The notes below the pieces were generated by a model. That model did not search any database. It was not told the DNA's origin and was given only the letters and a program-made list of their open reading frames with translations. A stretch of 64,000 nt of DNA, from the NCBI RefSeq assembly GCF_027744825.2, contig NC_071335.1, positions 9,339,001 to 9,403,000 on the forward strand. The letters are read 5' to 3'. The translations under genes and the position numbers were made by a program. The stretch's first letter is position 1, and the number at the start of each line of letters is the position of its first letter. This stretch comes from Synchiropus splendidus. Lineage: Eukaryota > Chordata > Actinopteri > Syngnathiformes > Callionymidae. Positions 12,861-64,000 of this stretch are shown piece by piece.

Positions 12861-15212
12861 AGTTAGAAATGCCTCGCCATGAGATTCAGTCTGGGAAGGT
12901 GGAGAAAGGCATTGGTAGAAGATTACAATTCACTGCAGCATTCACCACTGACCAGAGATGTGATCCTTTTTCATCACCCCTTATGTTGCAAATGTTTGTC
13001 AGCACATAATGAATTCCGTGAATCGTGATGAAAAACTTAATTTCAAACATGTTGACAGAGATATTTGATACTGTGGCTTCTTGTGCCAACACTTGTTTTC
13101 TGCCAGTTATATAACCCACGCCACTTAGTCAGTGGTGTTCTGACTCCTGCTGCTCTGTTTCAGCCTCCAAATGGACTCCAAATCAGAAGCGGGCACAATT
13201 GGAACTGTCTGTTCGGGGTCGGCAATGTGGTGCACCAAATTTCTCTCACAAAAAATGTAAAAAAAACTAAAAAACTGAAAACTACAACAATGCAAATCCT
13301 TCATAGAATATAACCTTTCTTCTTTGATCAGGAGGTGTGTTCAGTCGGGGGCTTGCGGCTGATCTGTTGTGTGTGCTTCTCCATCAAACCTACTGTGAAC
13401 TGAGTCATTGTGGCCTCAGCAGGACTGGTGTCTCTGGGGAGTTGACTGCTGCCCGTTATCACACTGGCTGTCCTTTATGTCATGCAGAAAATGCGTCACA
13501 ATCTGGTTTATCATTTTACATTTGGAACTTGGGTATCCAAGCCTGTTTAAAAGACTTTATAATTTAAAGTAACATGTAAGTGACTATGAAATACAGATGA
13601 TTCAAACAGGACAGACTCATTGTGAATTTGATGTTGGCTGCAACATCAGAATCTTTAAAATGACCATTTACACAGAGCACAAACCTGTATGCAGCACTTG
13701 TGATGTCCATATATGTCCATGTTTTTTTCATGCTGTAAAAATTGACTCATCTACTTACTTATCTATCGCCTTTGGATTTCATTATGTAATTAGAACTTCT
13801 GTCATGAAAGGAAGGATCATTATCCCCTTCCTCATGCTGCCATTTTTGTCATCGTCGTTGCCCGATGTAAAACCAAACATTGAGCGCGAAATGACCATTT
13901 TGACATAAGATAGTTATAACTTTAAAAATACAAACATTTGAAATGTTATTTTGATGCAAAGCAACTCTATTAGCATGTGAAATTTGGTTACTGAGGAAAA
14001 ATCATAATGGTCTTCAAGTGGTACTTTGTTGTTATTCTTAGTAATCTACTGTGACTGTTTAGATGTTAAGCCAGATGTGCTGGAAAGTGATGTGAAAAAG
14101 AAAAAGAAGAGCACTAGCACTACCCTATAACAACACCGTTGTTTAAACATATGTGCCTGCCGTAGGAATATATTGTTTTCATTGTTCTCCCTGATCAAGA
14201 GACGACAGCTGGGCAGTGATATATAAGACAATCATCAATAATCAGAAACTCTATTAAATATTTCATGAACTTACAACAGTACACTTGCGTTACAAGAGTG
14301 CCTCACTACCCCACGTCCACGTTTTAAGTTTTATTTTATACGTTTTATTTAGAAAATCTAATTACTGTGAAATGACTGTTGCAAAAGAATGGCTTTTGAC
14401 TCATCACAGCCCAGAAAGTAGTCATGGGTGCATCTTCTAAACGCGAGCAGGAGAGAAATGACAAATTCCCCATGAACACATCATGAAATGTTAAAGCATT
14501 TAATCTAAAGAAATTTACTGTGGTGCTCCACTGGGATCCAAAATATCCAAGCCACTGAATTGAGCATAGTATGAGACCTTTTTCCTGATGATTTGTTTCA
14601 AGAGCTGTGAACCTGCCCTTCCCCGTCTCGCTCCCTCATCGTTTCGAAATAAGCTCTGATTTCACTTGTAATTTTTACTTGAAGGATTCCTACTTTAACA
14701 ACATTATGGTGCTTTGATAGCACTTGATATCTTGGGGCTGATCAGCGTGCCTCTCAGCATTCAGACGTTTCCGTTTGATTCCGCACAAATTGAATCAGCT
14801 TGCCAGAGCGCCTCTCATGGTGCAATCTGATTCGGATATCAGAATTCACATTCCCATTACGATATTCACATTGCGGGATGTGACAAACGAACATCGTACA
14901 TCCAGGTTAAAAAAATATGACCCGTATTGTGTGATTTCTTTGTCGAAACATCTGGTAAATGCCTTGTTAATCTTTATCTCAGATTTATCTGCAGTGTGAT
15001 ATAGAAACATTGCAGAATTTGATATGCATATTTTATTATAGCAGGGCAGTTCCCATACTGAATCAACAGACGGCAACAGTTGTAGGATTGTTGATTGATT
15101 ATGGCAATGAATACACCTAATATTATTCTGCTGAAACGCAGTGAGAGTTATTTGTTTCATTGTGCTTTTTACTAAGGGAATTCAGCCAGTCTTGCATCAA
15201 TTACAGTACCAA

Positions 15213-15446
15213 TACAAGTAACATCAGACTTACAACCGGGATCGGTATCGTAAGTCGGACTGGATGTCTACTGTAGTTGTAGATGGCTGTGTGACAGTAA
15301 GATGCTGGGATACTGTGCTGCCGTAACTGTTGTACACGTTGCTGGGCTGCTACGTGCTGAGGTCCCTGACATTGAAAAAAAAAAAAAAAAGCATCTGTTG
15401 GCCGTGGTAGTACGTCGAGCAGGTCGTAAGTCGGATGTTACTTGTA
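15213..15446. mobile_element. MITE with 25-bp inverted termini, probably Tc1/mariner-type
   Basis: The left terminus at 15213-15237 and right terminus at 15422-15446 are inverted repeats matching at 23 of 25 positions. Each end is flanked by TA, so the element proper starts CAAGTAACATC and ends GATGTTACTTG between TA dinucleotides, the target-site duplication of the Tc1/mariner superfamily. The interior of about 185 bp contains an A16 run near 15375 and a further GTAAGTCGGA copy near 15251, and encodes no transposase. Confidence 0.75.
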
Positions 15447-15721
15447 CACCTGAGCTTAACACTCATGATCTGAAGGTTCTTGGGACCTTTCAGTCATAAA
15501 TAAAACAGACATAAACTGTGTCAAAATGGACTAAGTATTTTGTTCACAAATCCAACAGTGAAATAAAAATCAGAGGCAAAGTTGATGAAGAATGATGAAA
15601 TATGAAAAAAAGAAAAGTGTCTCTAATTCAATAGGGAGAGTGCTGGCAGATTGAGTTGCAAGGCTGCAGAGAGTTTTTCCTCTCTCACAGCTTCTCTACA
15701 TCCATGTGAACTGGTTTATTT

Positions 15722-16222
15722 CTACACCCAAATAATGGTCTTTGTAATATGGATCAAGTAGAGTTGCACCTGTCTATGTCCATCATGCATTGGCAGTGGT
15801 TTTGCTTGTGTCATCACCAAATCCCATTTTTGCCTTTGGTCGTAAAAGTCTTTTGGATGAAAGCTGAAAATGCAGACAAATTTTGTTGGCCGGATTTCTG
15901 GTGCATAGTGTGTTTGTAGGATGAACAAATGTGCAAGTGTGACCCAATGGACACAATCCCCACAGTAAAGCAATGGAAGTGGAAACACAATGTTTTGGGA
16001 GTATTTCATGTAACCTTTCCTAGTACTGCAGAGACATTGTGTACAGAAGAATTGGCCTGAATCTTCCCTAAGCTCTGCGCAAACCTGGTGATCAATGATG
16101 AGACATGACTCATTGCTGTTTGCCAACAAGAGTTTCTCGACCAAGTAGGATTTGCATTGATTAGTGTCTTTGTAAGTGGGAAAATGGACAACACCGCGGA
16201 GGATCAAATATGTTTCTCCCAT
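15722..16222 (-). other. 166-codon open frame of unknown meaning
   Basis: This is the longest uninterrupted frame in the window that is not rptor. It starts MGETYLILRGVVHFPTYKD and is Cys-rich in the middle (CTQC, CGDC). I do not recognise a family. The HFP and paired-cysteine pattern loosely recalls the C-terminus of piggyBac-like transposases, but the spacing does not fit. In 64 kb of AT-rich DNA a frame this long can arise by chance, so it is recorded only as the best unexplained ORF. Confidence 0.12.
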
Positions 16223-16984
16223 TTCATGCTTTTGTCAAACACTGCACAGCCCCTGGACCTTTAGGTTGAAGGCCGGCTGTTTGCAGAATTACATGTTAGG
16301 TTCAGTACCAGAAGGGACTCTGTGAGTGTGATTATGACTCAGACTGGTCTGACTCCTCCAGTAGTGCTTAAACAATGCTATACCTCAACAGGAAAGTCAT
16401 TTCTTCTCAAGTCATCTCCTATTGTTACTGACGTGAATAAGTGTGTCTCAGTGAACACTTGGGACTCTCTGCTGAACAGTATTAGTTATCAGTACTGACT
16501 GAAAAATGAAAAATGTTATTAGACACATGAAAATGTTACTGACATCAATATCAGCATAAATGTGTTTAGGTTTTGACTGAATGTAGCATCAGGTTTTGAC
16601 TTTGGTGTGAAATCATCTCGAACAAAATGTTGATCATGTCTGTCGGCTCATGACTCACTGAACTAGTCAGATTGTGTTATTTCATCTGGGTGATGTAAGG
16701 GTCTGTCCAGTTTCGCCTGACTTCAATGTGTGATTTTAAATCAAACGTTGAACACTAAACATCCACGACTGGTGAAATATATGAAGCTTCTGGATTGTGA
16801 CGCAACACACAAAGGTCCTTTTTGTAACTTGTCCGTCTTACGTGGAACAGACTGGGTGCCCTGCAAGCTTATGCGATTAATTGCTGATAAAACCTGGCCC
16901 AAACTGTGGGGTGATGACAACCTGACATACCAACTTCCGAGGCACAGCCGGAGCCTACTGGTCTCTATAAATGGGTGATATGTT

Positions 16985-17215
16985 ATATGCAGACAGCCAT
17001 TCAGTGGGCTGATCCATGGTATTGATTGAACATCCTCTCAACACTTCACAAGGGAGAGGGCCGGAGGGCAATAAGATAATACACCATGGCCAACTACATT
17101 AGCTCACTTCTATGTGGAAGAACAGTGAGCTCTAATCCAAAATACATGGTACTGTCATTCATGCAGAAGAGCGAGCAATTCTACCTAAAGCCATGCTCGC
17201 CGTCATGGATGAATG
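16985..17215. promoter_or_regulatory. Possible conserved non-coding element
   Basis: A non-repetitive block with GGGAGAGGGCCGGAGGGCAA, AATAAGATAATACACCATGG and GAGCTCTAATCC. It has no coding frame. Its composition is unlike neighbouring AT-rich intron, but conservation is untested. Confidence 0.15.
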
Positions 17216-18319
17216 TGCTAGTTTTTCAAACATGATATTGGTGTTATTAATTGAAACATACAATGTCTGTATTTTTAATGTTCAGCCCTGTCATATTGAT
17301 ACTGTCAAGCATTCGGTTTTGCTAGTTTTTCTTGAAAACAATGAACAAAATAATGTAGAGATTATTTGTATTTGTGTCTACAGCCACACCTTTTGTAATA
17401 CAAGAAACAAAGAAATTGAAGAGTTTTTATGATAATATTTGAGGTTGCATCATATTTGAAGGGTGTCTTTACCGTCCCTGAAAACAGTAGTGGTTTGTTA
17501 ATTTCTTCTTCACTTTATTATCTTTGTGGATGGTAGCTTCTCCCCATTTTCTGCTCCATCCTAATCTATTATGAAAACCTCATGGGTATCATTTCATCTG
17601 TGCTGATCGGTCCGCCCCATAGTATTAGAACTAAAACTCCTCCATCAGGTCACTATATGACTCATGTTTAGGGGTCCAGGTCCGCGAAGGACATATTTAG
17701 GCTGTCAAGCACTAGAGCTCCTCCTGAAGAAGATCTGCTAAACTACTCCATGGCCAGAAAACAAAACCAAAACATCTTGGAGTTTGATTTATTCTCCAGT
17801 TCAGCACCCCTGAGAGGAAGCATATTATCCCAAATTATCCTTTGGACCATTGTGGTGTCTGCAACATAAACAGCAATGAGTCTGGTTTACACAAGTCATC
17901 ACCATTGAGTGCTCACTTTGCCTCTGATGCTGACACTTACGATGAACACACACTCATCATAGAAAAATAAGCCATCTGGGTAGAAAGCCTCAGGGGGTCT
18001 TTTCCTACTGCCCTCTGAATGTTCATCTCTGTAATGTTTCTCTTTGCTTCGGCTATGTGAGACATTCAACACCACTGATGTGAATGACCAGTACATCCAC
18101 CGGCATGATTTCTTAGTCTCCAAGATTTGAATGTGATAGGTGTTGATCCATGTTTTCACTTTGCTATCTGATTTCCTGATTTTCACCGCGACTGAATGAT
18201 TCAGTTGTAACACCCTGAGTGGATCTAATCTGTAATGTGTAGGATGCCACCTGCTATCATTTTGCACTCGGCGTCGGGCACAACAGCTGTACTGATGTGT
18301 CCTGCTTTCTGTCCTGCAG

Positions 18320-64000
<45,681 letters not shown>

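Larger units (their letters stand above)
1..18319 (+). other. Upstream rptor intron (3' part)
   Basis: The first exon in the window starts in phase 0 at the codon matching human Ala117, so the DNA before it is the end of an intron. A pyrimidine-rich tract and CAG precede position 18320. I looked for the preceding exon, which should end near the residues ENWQPR, and found no match, so it probably lies further left. The interval holds LINE fragments, one MITE, microsatellites and possible conserved non-coding blocks, listed separately. I see nothing identifiable in the rest, including 1-3300, 3800-6100, 9800-12600 and 13000-15200. Confidence 0.8.

Noticed and set aside
17899..18267. 122-codon minus-strand frame before the first visible rptor exon
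   Set aside because: No family recognised; frames of this length are expected by chance in this much AT-rich sequence, and it ends just short of the exon.
1..18319. Search for the preceding rptor exon (residues before Ala117)
   Set aside because: No stretch encoding the expected conserved residues ending ENWQPR was found; it is presumably left of the window.

Overview
The window is a stretch of a vertebrate, most likely teleost fish, nuclear genome. The one gene that can be identified securely is rptor (Raptor, the mTORC1 scaffold), on the + strand. Fifteen exons can be read between 18320 and the right edge. They encode 559 consecutive codons, with every splice junction GT-AG and every reading phase consistent. 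By my recall of the human protein these codons correspond to about residues 117-675 of 1335, so the first 116 residues lie to the left of the window and the disordered loop and WD40 propeller lie to the right. A fish is inferred from the 3' tails of Rex3/RTE-like and L2/Rex1-like LINEs, the dense microsatellites, and introns far shorter than I expect for mammalian RPTOR.

Layout: 1-18319 is the 3' part of a long rptor intron with no exon I can recognise. It holds LINE scraps (about 6.13-6.33, 6.69-6.78 and 12.66-12.86 kb), a mariner-type MITE (15.2-15.45 kb), microsatellites and several stretches that look like conserved non-coding elements. From 18.3 to 20.6 kb two exons encode the core of the caspase-like RNC domain, including the HYNGHG and YDCSNAG motifs. 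From 26.5 to 50.8 kb five exons separated by introns of 1.5-7.9 kb finish the RNC region and start the helical solenoid. From 54.8 kb to the end eight closely spaced exons encode the HEAT/ARM-type solenoid.

Most of the remainder is intronic. The most notable intronic locus is a CpG-rich block at 21.78-22.29 kb in the intron between the second and third exons. It has a CCAAT-box (as ATTGG), an Sp1-type GC box, a 53-codon ORF with a strong start context and a hydrophobic segment, and an AATAAA 22 bases after the stop. It may be an unannotated nested small gene or an old retro-derived copy; I do not recognise the protein. Other points are a perfect CLEAR-type palindrome (GTCACGTGAC, the TFEB/TFE3 site) at 53276 inside this mTORC1 gene, several perfect dyads, and two related copies of one repeat family in introns near the 3' end of the window.

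The many other ORFs of 60-166 codons look like chance open frames in AT-rich DNA and are not annotated. Nothing here is prokaryotic: no operons, CRISPR arrays or terminators.
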